DNA of 64,000 nt from contig CAWAKK010000009.1 of NCBI GenBank assembly GCA_963782605.1, positions 238,121-302,120 of the forward strand, read 5' to 3'. Both the position numbers and the translations under genes were made by a program. The notes under the pieces are model-generated. The model made no database searches, was not told where the DNA came from, and saw only the letters and a list, made by a program, of their open reading frames with translations. Source of the DNA: JBDTSW01 sp963782605 (lineage in GTDB: Bacteria > Actinomycetota > Thermoleophilia > Solirubrobacterales > 70-9). This document shows, in pieces, positions 36,722-46,073 of the stretch (its first letter is position 1; every line of letters starts with the position of its first letter).

Positions 36722-37231
36722 ATGCAGGTCGAAGAGGCGATCCTCTCTCGCCGCACGCACAAGGCGTTTAGGCCCGAGCCCGTGCCCAGCGAGATCCTCG
36801 ACGAGCTATTCGAGCTCGCGCGCTGGGCGCCGAACCACCACCTGACGAACCCCTGGCGCTTCCGAGTGGTCGGCCCGGTCGCACTCGGGCGGCTGAAGGA
36901 GGCGGCCGGGCCTGAGGCAGCGTCCAAGCTCGACCGCGCCCCGACGCTCGTGACCGTCTCATGCATACGCAGCACCGATCCCATCGAGGCCGAGGAGGAC
37001 CTGCTCGCCACCGGCGTCGCCGCGTACATCGTCCTCCTGGCGGCACATGGGCGGGGTCTCGCCGGGTACTGGCGTACGCCCGAGGTCCTGCATGAGCCGG
37101 CCGGCCACGCGGCGGTCGGCATCGGCGAGGACGAGCGCTTCGTGGGACTCGTTCATCTGGGTTGGCCGATCCAAGACCGCCCTGCACCCGAGCGGGAACC
37201 GGCCGCGAGCGTCGTCTCCTACCTCGACTGA
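36722..37231 (+). CDS. Nitroreductase-family protein
   Basis: A 169-residue FMN-dependent nitroreductase, YdjA-like in size and opening (ILSRRTHKAFRPEPVP, then ARWAPNHHLTNPWRF, which makes the FMN-phosphate site). It closes with LVHLGWP. The ATG lies 10 bp after the S-component gene, so it probably belongs to the riboswitch operon. BluB, the 5,6-dimethylbenzimidazole synthase of cobalamin biosynthesis, is a distant relative. Length and motifs here look more like YdjA. Confidence 0.8.
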   Translation: MQVEEAILSRRTHKAFRPEPVPSEILDELFELARWAPNHHLTNPWRFRVVGPVALGRLKEAAGPEAASKLDRAPTLVTVSCIRSTDPIEAEEDLLATGVAAYIVLLAAHGRGLAGYWRTPEVLHEPAGHAAVGIGEDERFVGLVHLGWPIQDRPAPEREPAASVVSYLD

Positions 37232-37240
37232 GAAAGACCG

Positions 37241-38929
37241 ATGATCACGCGCGCAAAGGCCCTGGAGGCGATCACCGCGGAGCGGTTCGAGGTCGTCGTG
37301 ATTGGCGGCGGGGTGACCGGGGCAGGGGCGGCCCTCGACGCCGCCTCTCGTGGCTACTCCGTCGCGATCGTGGAGCGGACCGATTGGGCGATCGGCACGT
37401 CCAGCCGCTCCTCGAAGATGGTCCATGGCGGGCTGCGATACCTCCAGAACTTCGATCTTGGCCTGGTGCGTGAGGCCCTGCTCGAGCGCCAGCTGATGGT
37501 TCAGCTTGCGCCCCACCTCGTATATCCGACCCCGTTCCTCGTCCCCGCGCTGGGCGAGGCACGACGCTCGCTCAGGCTCGGCGTCGGGCTCAACCTCTAC
37601 GACGTCATGGCCAGCACTCGAGTCGGCCGCGCGCGGCGAGATCGCGAGCTGCGCGCGGAGGTGGACGACTATTGGGCTCCTGACCGGCATCGCACGATCT
37701 CCGGCTCCGAGGCCACGGAGCTGCTCCCGGCACTCGGCCCCATGGACCCGTCCGAGGCCTACCTCTTCTACGACTGTCAGACGGACGACGCGCGCCTCGT
37801 CCTCACGGTTCTCGGCGAGGCGGAGCGCTTCGGGGCGGTGCCTCTCAACCGCGCCGAGGTGACGGGCCTGCGTGAGGAGGGCGGACTGGCCGCCGGCGTC
37901 ATCTGTACCGACCTGGAATCGGGCGAAACCTTCGAGATCCAGGCCGACAACGTGATCAATGCCACCGGGGTATGGGCCGATCGGATCCGGCCGCGGGAGA
38001 TCCACGACGAGGCAGAGGTCCCCCGCATCTCGCCCAGCCGCGGTACCCACCTGACCCTGGCGCCCGACAAGCTGGACCTCGGGAACGCGGCCTGCATCGT
38101 GCCCGCAGGCGCAGAGCGCACCATCTTCGCTCTCCCCTGGTACGGGCGCGCCCTGATCGGCACGACCGACAACGACTACGACGGGGACATCGCGCACCCC
38201 CAGCCGGCGACCGACGACGTCGAATACCTGCTCGGAGCCGTCAATGAGTTCTTCGACCTGAGCCTCGGGCCCGGGGATGTCACGGGCGCCTTCGCGGGCG
38301 TCCGTCCGCTCATCTCGACCGGCGATCCAAAGAAGTCGGTGGATATCTCGCGCAAGGCGGAGCTATACGAGACCTCCTCGGGCCTGCTCACCATCACCGG
38401 TGGGAAGCTCACCACCTGGCGGCGAATGGCACAGCAGGTGATCGACCGCATGGTCGACCGCGAGGGGAGGGTCGCTCCCTGCCGAACGGCCGACATACCG
38501 CTCGGCATGGCCGCGGGCGACGGAGAGCTCGAACCTCCAACCGACCTCTCCGAGGACGACCTTCCCGCCGGCTACCGCGAGCTGCTCGCGTTTCGCTACG
38601 GCCACGCGGGCCGGCGGGTGCTGCAGGTCGCCACCGAGCGCGCTGAGCTCGCCGGGCCGATCGTGGAGGGCGAGCCAGACCTGCTCGCCGAGGCCGTGGT
38701 CGCTGCCCGCCTCGAGCAGGCCAACACCGTCGCGGACGTCCTGCTGCGACGCACACGACTGGGTTTGCTGGCGGCGCCGGCGCTGCGCACCGCGGACTCC
38801 GTGCGGCCCGTGGCTGCGGCGATGGGCCAGGAGCTCGGGTGGGATGAGGCCCGCATTTCGAGGGAGGCCGAGGCGTGGCTCGCGGACGCTGCCGTCGAGG
38901 GCATCGATCCGGCTGCCGCCCTAACCTAG
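37241..38929 (+). CDS. glpD: Glycerol-3-phosphate dehydrogenase (aerobic, GlpD-type)
   Basis: A 562-residue FAD enzyme oxidising sn-glycerol-3-phosphate to DHAP at the membrane. The FAD site is VVVIGGGVTGAGAALDAASRG, then SSRSSKMVHGGLRYLQ, NATGVWADRI, SPSRGTHLTL, LPWYGRALIGTTDNDYDG and ITGGKLTTWRRMA. The C-terminal helical domain is present at full length, so the gene appears intact. Electrons go to the quinone pool. It starts 10 bp after the nitroreductase. Confidence 0.95.
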   Translation: MITRAKALEAITAERFEVVVIGGGVTGAGAALDAASRGYSVAIVERTDWAIGTSSRSSKMVHGGLRYLQNFDLGLVREALLERQLMVQLAPHLVYPTPFLVPALGEARRSLRLGVGLNLYDVMASTRVGRARRDRELRAEVDDYWAPDRHRTISGSEATELLPALGPMDPSEAYLFYDCQTDDARLVLTVLGEAERFGAVPLNRAEVTGLREEGGLAAGVICTDLESGETFEIQADNVINATGVWADRIRPREIHDEAEVPRISPSRGTHLTLAPDKLDLGNAACIVPAGAERTIFALPWYGRALIGTTDNDYDGDIAHPQPATDDVEYLLGAVNEFFDLSLGPGDVTGAFAGVRPLISTGDPKKSVDISRKAELYETSSGLLTITGGKLTTWRRMAQQVIDRMVDREGRVAPCRTADIPLGMAAGDGELEPPTDLSEDDLPAGYRELLAFRYGHAGRRVLQVATERAELAGPIVEGEPDLLAEAVVAARLEQANTVADVLLRRTRLGLLAAPALRTADSVRPVAAAMGQELGWDEARISREAEAWLADAAVEGIDPAAALT

Positions 38930-38958
38930 ACGCAGGAGATCAGTCGAGCCGCGAGGGA

Positions 38959-39658
38959 GTGAGTTTGCGCCTTTTCATTGACACCGGGAGCGTCGCCGAG
39001 GTGGAGGAGATCGCGGGCTGGGGCATCCTGGCCGGGGCGACCACCAATCCATCGCTGCTGGCGAAGGAGGACGGCGATCCGGGGGACATCATCAAGCGGA
39101 TCTGCGACCTCGTCGGCGGTCCGGTCTCGGCCGAGGTCGTCTCGGAGGACCCGGCCGGCATGATCGCGGAGGGGCGCGCGCTGCGCGAGCTTCACGAGCA
39201 CGTGACCGTGAAGGTGCCCTTCTGCCAGGAGGGCTTGGAGGCCACCCACGCGCTTACGGCCGAGGGGATCCCAGTCAACATGACCCTCGTCTTCAGCGCC
39301 AACCAGGCGCTCTTGGCTGCCGGCGCAGGCGCCACCTACGTTTCCTGCTTCATGGGCCGGCTCGACGACATCTCCGTCGACTCGGGCCAGGTTCTCGCCG
39401 AGATCGTCGAGTGCTTCCGAGCCGGTGGGGTCACCTCCCAGATCATCTCGGCGTCGATCCGCAACCCCGCACACGTCGTCACCTCGGCGCAAGCTCGGTT
39501 GCGAGATCGCGACCGTGCCGGCGAAGGTCCTGCGCCAGATGCTCGATCATCCGCTGACGGTGGCGGGCACGGCCAAGTTCAAGGCCGACTGGGAAACCCG
39601 TCCGGAGTTCGCCGAGTGGCTGGGCGGCCTGGTCGAGGCACGCACCGCGCGGACGTAG
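38959..39658 (+). CDS. Transaldolase, TalC/fructose-6-phosphate aldolase-like (frameshifted)
   Basis: A short transaldolase of about 230 residues beginning at GTG 38959 (LRLFIDTGSVAEVEEI), GATTNPSLLAKE and VTVKVPF with the Schiff-base Lys. The next motifs are GIPVNMTLVFSANQALLAA, then CFMGRLDD. One base must be skipped near 39492 to reach KLGCEIATVP and HPLTVAGTAKFKADW. The pattern is the TalC/MipB family, which interconverts pentose-phosphate-pathway sugars or cleaves fructose-6-phosphate. Confidence 0.85.
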
Positions 39659-39712
39659 GCCTCCCCTCAGCAGGCGGCCCGGGGAAGCCCCTGCGGATAT
39701 CCTGCGCCGCCG

Positions 39713-41035
39713 ATGGCCGACGATCCCCAGACCGAGCATCTCGCCGACCTGCATGAGCAGGCCGCCAAGCTTGGGATCGAGGGTTACCGCAAGCTCGAGC
39801 GCGCCGACCTGGTGCGTCGGATCTCCGATGCCGCCTCCAAGCCCCCTTCGGAAGACCTGCCGTCCCCTTCGGAGGGTCTGCCACCCGACGAGGCCGACAC
39901 CGATGAGATCGTTATCGAGGCCACGATCCTCGAGCCGGAGGGCACCGACCCCGTGGAGGTGGATGCCGCGGGGGCTCGCGAGCGCGGCGCGGAAACGCCG
40001 ACCCAAGAGGTCTCCGGCGTGCTCGAAGTGCTGCCACAGCGCTACGGCTTCCTGCGTCTTCACGGCCTCGAGCCGCACCCCGACGACGTCTATATCTCGG
40101 CCTCCCAGGTACGCCGGTGCGAGCTGCGCACCGGCGACGAGGTCGTGGGTCCGGCCCGCGACCCTCGCCGCGGGGAGCGCCATCGTGCGCTGGTCCACGT
40201 CGACGCCGTAAACGGCGAGGAGCCCCAGACATCCGAGCGTCCGGACTTCGACGCGCTGGCTCCGATTGCGCCCGAGGCGCGTCTGGCACTCGACGGCGCC
40301 GGCTCGGACGTGCTCAGCCGCGCGATGGATCTCTTGGCGCCGCTTGCCCTCGGGCAGAGAGTGCTGGTTCGCGCGGCTCCGCGATCGGGCCGAACCACCC
40401 TGCTTCGCGGCATCGCGAACGCGGTTGCCGCCACTGACGGGGTCGAGCTGATCGTTCTGCTGGTCGACGAGCGGCCCGAGGAGGCCACGGCCTGGCGCGA
40501 GGCCGTCACGGACGCACAGTTCGCGATCGCCACCGCCGACATGGCGCCCGCCGACCAGGTGCGCCTCGCCGAGCTCGCGCTCCAGCGCACCCGTCGGCGC
40601 GCCGAGACCGGCGGCGATGCTGTGCTCCTGGTGGACTCGCTGTCAAGGCTCGCCTATGCCGCCGGCGATGCGGCCGCCGTCAAGCGCCTCTTCGGGTCGG
40701 GTCGAAACCTCGCCGGCGGCGGGTCGCTCACCGTGATCGCCACGACGCTCGCCGACACCGTCGACGAGGGCGAGGCCGATCGAGCCGTCCTCACCACCGA
40801 GAGCTCGCTTGTCACCCTCGACCCGGAGCTCGCCGCCGCCGGCGTCTACCCGGCGCTTGTGCCGACGCAATGCCGCGTCTCAGGCGAGGAGACCCTCCGC
40901 TCTCCCGATGAGCTCGAGGCCGTGCGCCGCCTGCGCTCGCTGCTGGGTGACCTCGATCCCGCCGAGGCCGCCACATTGCTGCGCGAGCGAATCGAGGGCT
41001 CGCCCTCTAACGCCGAGCTCTTGGCGAGCCTCTGA
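39713..41035 (+). CDS. Rho-like transcription termination factor, divergent P-loop
   Basis: A 440-residue protein with Rho architecture: N-terminal helices (YRKLERADLVRRI), an acidic linker, the cold-shock RNA-binding domain (VLEVLPQRYGFLR, DDVYISASQVRRCELRTGD) and a RecA-like ATPase (GQRVLVRAAPRSGRTTLL, LLVDERPEEATAW, VLLVDSLSRLAYA). Unlike canonical Rho, Walker A reads SGRTT with Arg for the invariant Lys. The Q- and R-loop segments are shortened or altered: there is no SGGVDANAL-type sequence and the usual FKGTGNMEL is replaced. It may be a paralogue rather than the main Rho. Confidence 0.8.
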   Translation: MADDPQTEHLADLHEQAAKLGIEGYRKLERADLVRRISDAASKPPSEDLPSPSEGLPPDEADTDEIVIEATILEPEGTDPVEVDAAGARERGAETPTQEVSGVLEVLPQRYGFLRLHGLEPHPDDVYISASQVRRCELRTGDEVVGPARDPRRGERHRALVHVDAVNGEEPQTSERPDFDALAPIAPEARLALDGAGSDVLSRAMDLLAPLALGQRVLVRAAPRSGRTTLLRGIANAVAATDGVELIVLLVDERPEEATAWREAVTDAQFAIATADMAPADQVRLAELALQRTRRRAETGGDAVLLVDSLSRLAYAAGDAAAVKRLFGSGRNLAGGGSLTVIATTLADTVDEGEADRAVLTTESSLVTLDPELAAAGVYPALVPTQCRVSGEETLRSPDELEAVRRLRSLLGDLDPAEAATLLRERIEGSPSNAELLASL

Positions 41036-41039
41036 GCCG

Positions 41040-42016
41040 CTAGTTCTCGTTCGCCCCCGGGAAGCCGCCCACCCGGCCGTGCCGTCGCTCAGCGCGGATG
41101 CCTTCATCGGCCCCGAACGGATGGCCGCCGAAGCCGTGGCGCATCATGCGCGATCGCGCGCGCGGAGAGATGTCGGTCGTCGCGCGTGGCGATCAACTGC
41201 ATCACCGCCTGCGCAATCACCGGCATCGCCACCTCCATGTGCATGGCGTCGTCGACGAGCCAGTTGACCTCGCCGGTGTCTTCGACGTAGGGAGGGCATC
41301 GTCCTCGAGCCCCCCGTGCTCGCGGTACTGCGCCTCCATCAGGTCGATGAGCCACGAGCGGATCACCGAGCCGTGACGCCAGCAGTGCAGGACGTCGGCG
41401 ATCGCGACGCGGTCGCGGTAGCGCTCGAGCAGGTCCATTCCCTCCCCGATCGCCTGCAGCATGCCGAACTCGATCCCGTTGTGGACGAGCTTGGTGAAGT
41501 GCCCGGCGCCCGGTGGGCCCGGCGTGGACGTAGCCGCCCTCGACGGCGAGCGTCAACCAGCATCGGCTCGACCCGCGCGACCGCGTCGCGGTCGCCGCCG
41601 ATCATGAAGCAGGCGCCGTGTCGCGCACCCGACACCGCCGCTCGTTCCCAGGTCGCAGAAGCGCAGACCACGTTCGGCGAGCGAGCGCTGGCGCCGAATC
41701 GAGTCCCCCCAGTAGGAGTTGCCCGCGTCGACGATGAGATCGCCCGGCTCGAGCGCGTCCGCCAGCGAGTCGATCAGCTCGTCGACGGCCGGGCCCGGCA
41801 GGGATGTAGAGAAAGATGGCTCGAGGCTGCGCGAGCGCCTGGCGGAAGCCCTCCAAGTCCCGGACGTCGACCAGCCCGGCCTCGGCGAGCTCGGAGGTGA
41901 CCCCGGCGCGATCCGTCCCGGCCACCACGATCCCCCGCTCGAGCGCCTGCAGCGCCAGGTTCGCGCCCATCTTCCCCAGGCCCACGATCCCGAGCTGGCT
42001 GGTTTGTCTCGTTCAT
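41040..42016 (-). CDS. 6-phosphogluconate dehydrogenase, GndA-like (multiply frameshifted)
   Basis: Read in pieces from the ATG at 42016: LGIVGLGKMGANLALQALERG (NAD(P)-binding), then LIVDAGNSYWGDS, HNGIEFGMLQAIGEGMDLL with the catalytic Lys region just before it, LPTSKTPARS, then EDTGEVNWLVDDAMHMEV and MMRHGFGGHPFG at the C-terminus. The order is that of a decarboxylating NAD-type 6PGDH. At least four one-base shifts (about 41999, 41820, 41540 and 41290) must be bridged. The start overlaps the cyclase stop as ATGA. The gene is convergent with the Rho-like gene. Confidence 0.8.
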
Positions 42017-42676
42017 GTCGCTGCTCCCTTCGTTCGCTCGCGAAGAAGCGCCCTGGCGGGCGCTCCGTCTGAGCCCACCAGGCGAAGCGGCAGGCAGATC
42101 AACTCATAGGAGCCGGCGGGGATGTGCGCGAGGTCGAGGCCCTCGATGATCCAGACCCCGGCACCGAGCAGGGCCCGGTGAGTCTGCGCGCCGGACTCCA
42201 TGCCGCCGACCGAGAGGTAGTCGACGCCCAGGACCCGCACGCCGGCGGCGGCCACGAGCTCAGCGGCGGTCGGCTCGACGTGCACGAAGCCGGGGTCGAA
42301 TTCCTCGGTCCACCAGGGCTCTTCGCAGTTTCGCGTGCGAAGCAGAATCCGCTCGTCGGCGCGGAGCTCATGCCTGGCGAGCTCTCGGCGGTGATCGACT
42401 CGCGATCGTCGATCTGGATCACACGCGCCGGGCCCACGGTCGCGTCGAGTGGCAGCGCGTCGATCCCTCGCCGTCCGCGAAGAAGTGGCGCGGTGCATCC
42501 ATGTGGGTACCGGTGTGGGCACTGTCGCGAGCTCTCGTCACGTTGGCCGGATCGCCGCCGCTTAGGCTGAGCGAGAGCCCGATCTCGACCGGAGGATCGT
42601 CGGGCCAGTGCACCATCCCGTCGCGGACCGGGACGCTGACGTCCACCCACTCGCCGCCGGTGCGTGCCCCGCTCAC
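42013..42676 (-). CDS. Cyclase-family metal hydrolase (kynurenine-formamidase-like, frameshifted)
   Basis: Read from GTG 42676 (overlapping the SDR stop): WVDVSVPVRDGMVHWPDDP, then AHTGTHMDAPRHFF, the metal-binding HxGTHxDxPxHF signature. Then GIDALPLDATVGPARVIQIDD after a shift near 42450, and after a second near 42385 LARHELRADERILLRT, then GVRVLGVDYLSVGG and LDLAHIPAGSYELICLPLRL. The fold covers arylformamidases, lactonases and similar hydrolases. In this operon with a sugar dehydrogenase and 6PGDH, a lactone or sugar-derived substrate is possible. Confidence 0.78.
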
Positions 42677-43480
42677 ACGAACCGTGGGTAGAGGGTCATC
42701 CCGCCGTCCACGAAAAGGGTCGAGCCGACCACGTAGGACGCCTGCTCGGAAGCGAGCCAGGCGACGGCTGCGGCCACGTCCGCGACCTGGCCCCAGCGCC
42801 CCAGCGGGATCTCCGATTCCACCTCGGTGCGCTGCGTGGGATCCGCGATCACGTCCTTGTTGATCGGGGTTTCGATCGCCCCGGGGGCCACGCTCACGAC
42901 GCGGATCCCGTGCGGGGCCAGTTCCCGCGCGATCGACTGGGCGAAGAGCTTCTCGCCACCCTTCGACGCGCAATAGTGCGAGAACTTCTTCCATGGGATC
43001 TGCTCGTGCACGCTCGTGATGTTCACGATCACCCCCTCGCATCCCTCAGCGACCATCATTCGCGCGGCCTCGCGCGAACAGAGAAAGGTGCCGCTCAGGT
43101 TGACGTCGATCACCCGGCGCCACTCCGCAAAGGGCATCTCGATGAGCTCGAACGGGCTCTCGACCCCGGCGTTGTTGACCAGCACGTCGAGACCGCCGAA
43201 GGACTCCTTGCGCCTGAGCGAACGCGGCCTCGACGTCCTCCTCCTTGGCGACGTCGCCGTTGACCGCCACCGCTTTGCCGCCGCCACCCTCGATCGCGGC
43301 GACCATCGAATCGGCCACTGTAGAGTCGGTCACGTGGTTGAGCGCGACCGCCGCCCCGTGTGCCGCGAGCTCGAATGCGATCCCCTGGCCGATGCCCGAG
43401 TCGGCGCCCGTTACCAGGGCGCGACGGCCCCCCAGCAGCTGCGCTTGGCTCGGCTTGGGCTCGAAGCTGAACTCGGTCAC
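42673..43480 (-). CDS. SDR-family oxidoreductase, glucose 1-dehydrogenase-like (frameshifted)
   Basis: Starts at GTG 43480 with GGAGG upstream. The Rossmann motif is ALVTGADSGIGQGIA, then HGAAVALNHV. Skipping one base near 43217 brings KESFGGLDVLVNNAG, the catalytic SVHEQIPWKKFSHYCASKGG (Ser/Tyr/Lys) and PGAIETPIN, ending FVDGG. The pattern matches glucose 1-dehydrogenase-type SDRs using NAD(P). It is the first gene of the SDR-cyclase-6PGDH operon. Confidence 0.87.
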
Positions 43481-43500
43481 GTCCCTCCTCGGTCGCGGTG

Positions 43501-45457
43501 ATGGCGGCGGACGCATCCTCGCAGGCGAGCGACTCGGTGGAGACCTCGGGCCCCCTCGAGGTCGGCCCGGGCCTCGGGGCGGCGACCGCGGACTTCCCCC
43601 GAATCGAGACGTACGGATTCCTCTCCGACTGCCACCGGGGTGCGCTCGTGGCGCCGGATGGCTCGATCGAGTGGCTCTGCCTGCCGCGGTTCGACTCGGC
43701 GAGCGTCTTCGGCGCGCTGCTCGACCGAGGCGCTGGCAGCTTTCGGATCGGGCCGGAGGCCGAGCGCGTTCCCGTCGCTGCGCGCTACGAGCCGGGCACG
43801 ATGATCCTGGAGACGACCTGGGCGACCTCGACCGGCTGGATTGTGGTCCGCGACGCGCTCGCGATCGGGCCCTGGCACGAGGAGCCGGACGAGGCACACC
43901 AGCGCCCGCCCACCGACCACGAGGCCGAGCACCTGCTGGTTCGAACCGTCCTCTGCGTGCAGGGGCATGTCCGCGTTGAGATGGTCTGCGACCCGGCCTT
44001 CGACTACGGCCGCGAGCGGCCGGGTTGGAAGCTTCAGGATCGTCACCACGCCGAGACCGGGCCCGAGGGGCTGCCCCTGACACTGGTCTCCGACATGAAC
44101 ATGGGCATCGAGGGGCCGGTCGCGATCGCCCGTCACACGCTCGAGGACGGAGAGCGCGGTCTTCTGCGCGCTCTCGTGGTCGCGGGCGCTCGAGCCGCCC
44201 GCGAGCGCCACCGAAGCGCACGAGCGGCTCGAGCGCACCGGCGACTATTGGCGGCGCTGGCTCGCCGGCGGTGAGTTCCCAGACCATCCGTGGCGGATCT
44301 ACCTGCAGCGCTCGGCGCTGACGCTCAAGGGCCTCATGTTCGCTCCGACCGGGGCCGCGCTCGCCGCCGCGACAACATCGCTGCCCGAGACGCCGGGGGG
44401 TGAGCGCAACTGGGACTACCGCTTCACCTGGATTCGCGACGCCACATTCATGCTCTGGTCGCTGCACGTGCTCGGGCTCGACGAGGAGGCCCGCGACTTC
44501 GCACGCTTCATCGGCGACATCGTCCGCAACGGTGCGGGGGAACTGCAGATCATGTACGGGATCGGCGGCGAGCGCGAGCTGACCGAGTCGACGCTCGACC
44601 ACCTCGCGGGCTACGGGGGAGCGCGCCCGGTGCGGATCGGAAACGCCGCCTACAACCAGCGGCAAAACGACGTCTGGGGAGCGCTGCTCGACTCGCTCTA
44701 CATCCACTCCAAGGCCGGCAACCGGATCCCGGACCAGGCTTGGCAGTTCGTCTCAGCCCAAGTCGACGAGGCGGGCAAGGCCTGGAGGGAGCCGGATCAG
44801 GGCGTCTGGGAGGCTCGCGGCGATCCCAAGCACTACGTCTCGTCGAAGCTCATGTGCTGGGTTGCCCACGACCGGGGCGCGCGGCTCGCGCGTGCGCGCG
44901 GCGACGAATCAGCCGAGCGCTGGGAGGCGACCGCGGAGGAGATCAAGGCCGACATCTGCGCCCGCGGCCTTTCCGATCGCGGCGTCTTTCGCCAGCACTA
45001 CGAGACGGATGCGCTTGACGCCTCGACGCTTCTGATCCCGCTCGTGCGTTTCCTCCCACCGACCGACGAACGGGTTCGGGCGACGGTGCTCGCGATCGCC
45101 GACGAGCTGACCGAGAACGGGCTCGTCCTGCGCTACCGCACCGAGGAGACGGACGACGGGCTGCACGGGGTGGAGGGGACGTTCACGATCTGCTCGTTCT
45201 GGCTCTCCTCGGCGCTGTCGGAGATCGGCGAGGGGCGCAGGGCCCGGGAGCTCTGCGAGCGGCTGCTCAATTACGCCGGCCCGCTCGGGCTCTATGCGGA
45301 GGAGATCGAGCCGCGCAGCGGCGCCCACCTGGGCAACGTGCCGCAGGCGTTCACGCACCTCGCCCTGATCAACGCGGTCGCGCACGTGATCGCCGACGAG
45401 CTGGCCCCGCGCGACGGGCAGGGCACGGCCGTCTTCAGCGAGCTGCGGGAAACCTAG
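43501..45457 (+). CDS. Glycoside hydrolase family 15 (trehalase/glucoamylase-like, frameshifted)
   Basis: A protein of about 650 residues: an N-terminal beta-sandwich (IETYGFLSDCHRGALVAPDG, then SIEWLCLPRFDS), then an (alpha/alpha)6 barrel (NWDYRFTWIRDATFML). The catalytic acid is in GVWEARGDPKHYVSSK. A second Glu follows in GLYAEEIEPRSG, and HYETDALDAS resembles mycobacterial trehalase. Skipping one base near 44190 joins the halves. No signal peptide, so it is probably intracellular hydrolysis of trehalose or maltooligosaccharides. It is divergent from the SDR operon by about 20 bp. Confidence 0.88.
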
Positions 45458-45918
45458 GCGCGGTAGGCGAGGCGCGCCCACGAGGGCTCGCGCGAGAGCT
45501 CGATCGGCTCGGCGTCACGGTCGGGCTGCACGTAGCCGAAGGTGTTCGTGTCGGGCTCGAAGACGATGTCGAGCTCGCCCTCCTTCACGCGCTGATCAAG
45601 CCAGGCGCCGCGAAACACGAGGCGCCGGATCCAGTGCACGAGGCTCCGGTTGGCTGGGCCGACGAGCTCGGTCCAGTGATCGACGATGTGCTCGCCGAGG
45701 GCGGAGGCGGGCTCCACGATTTCGCCGTTCACTGCGAGATCGAGCAGGTCTTGAAGCTCCTCACTGGCGAGCCCCTGGTTGACGAAGTCGAGCTTGACGG
45801 CAGCCTGCTCCACCCTCTGTCCGAAGTCCTGCTCGTTGAACGAGAACCGAAGCTCGCCGTACTCGAGCACGTAGTCCGAACCGGACTCGTAGTTGCCTCT
45901 GCGTGTTGCCTTCTCCAC
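45454..45918 (-). CDS. Conserved hypothetical protein (154 aa)
   Basis: No signal peptide or membrane helix and no motif I recognise. The sequence is mostly acidic with ordered beta/alpha patterning (YVLEYGELRFSFNEQDFGQ, RRLVFRGAWLDQRVKEGE). It overlaps the GH15 stop by 4 bp on the opposite strand. Nothing clear is found in the gap to 46073. Confidence 0.5.
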   Translation of the reverse strand: MEKATRRGNYESGSDYVLEYGELRFSFNEQDFGQRVEQAAVKLDFVNQGLASEELQDLLDLAVNGEIVEPASALGEHIVDHWTELVGPANRSLVHWIRRLVFRGAWLDQRVKEGELDIVFEPDTNTFGYVQPDRDAEPIELSREPSWARLAYRA

Positions 45919-46073
45919 GGAATTCCTCTGACCCGCCGGCGCGTTGCCGAAGGGGCGACCATCTTTACGCAGGCGCCGTCGACGCGCAGAAACGGTCTCC
46001 TGCCTGAACGACGGTTTGCACTCGGCTGGGGCGTCCCGGGGGCAATCACAACGGGGCCGGGGTTGTACGTGAC

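Noticed and set aside
36722..37231. bluB assignment for the nitroreductase
   Set aside because: Length (169 residues) and the APNHHLTNPWRF motif fit YdjA-type enzymes better.
43046..44707. 553-codon minus-strand frame across SDR and GH15
   Set aside because: Only its last part (from 43480) has SDR motifs. The upstream portion is Arg/Pro-rich antisense of GH15.
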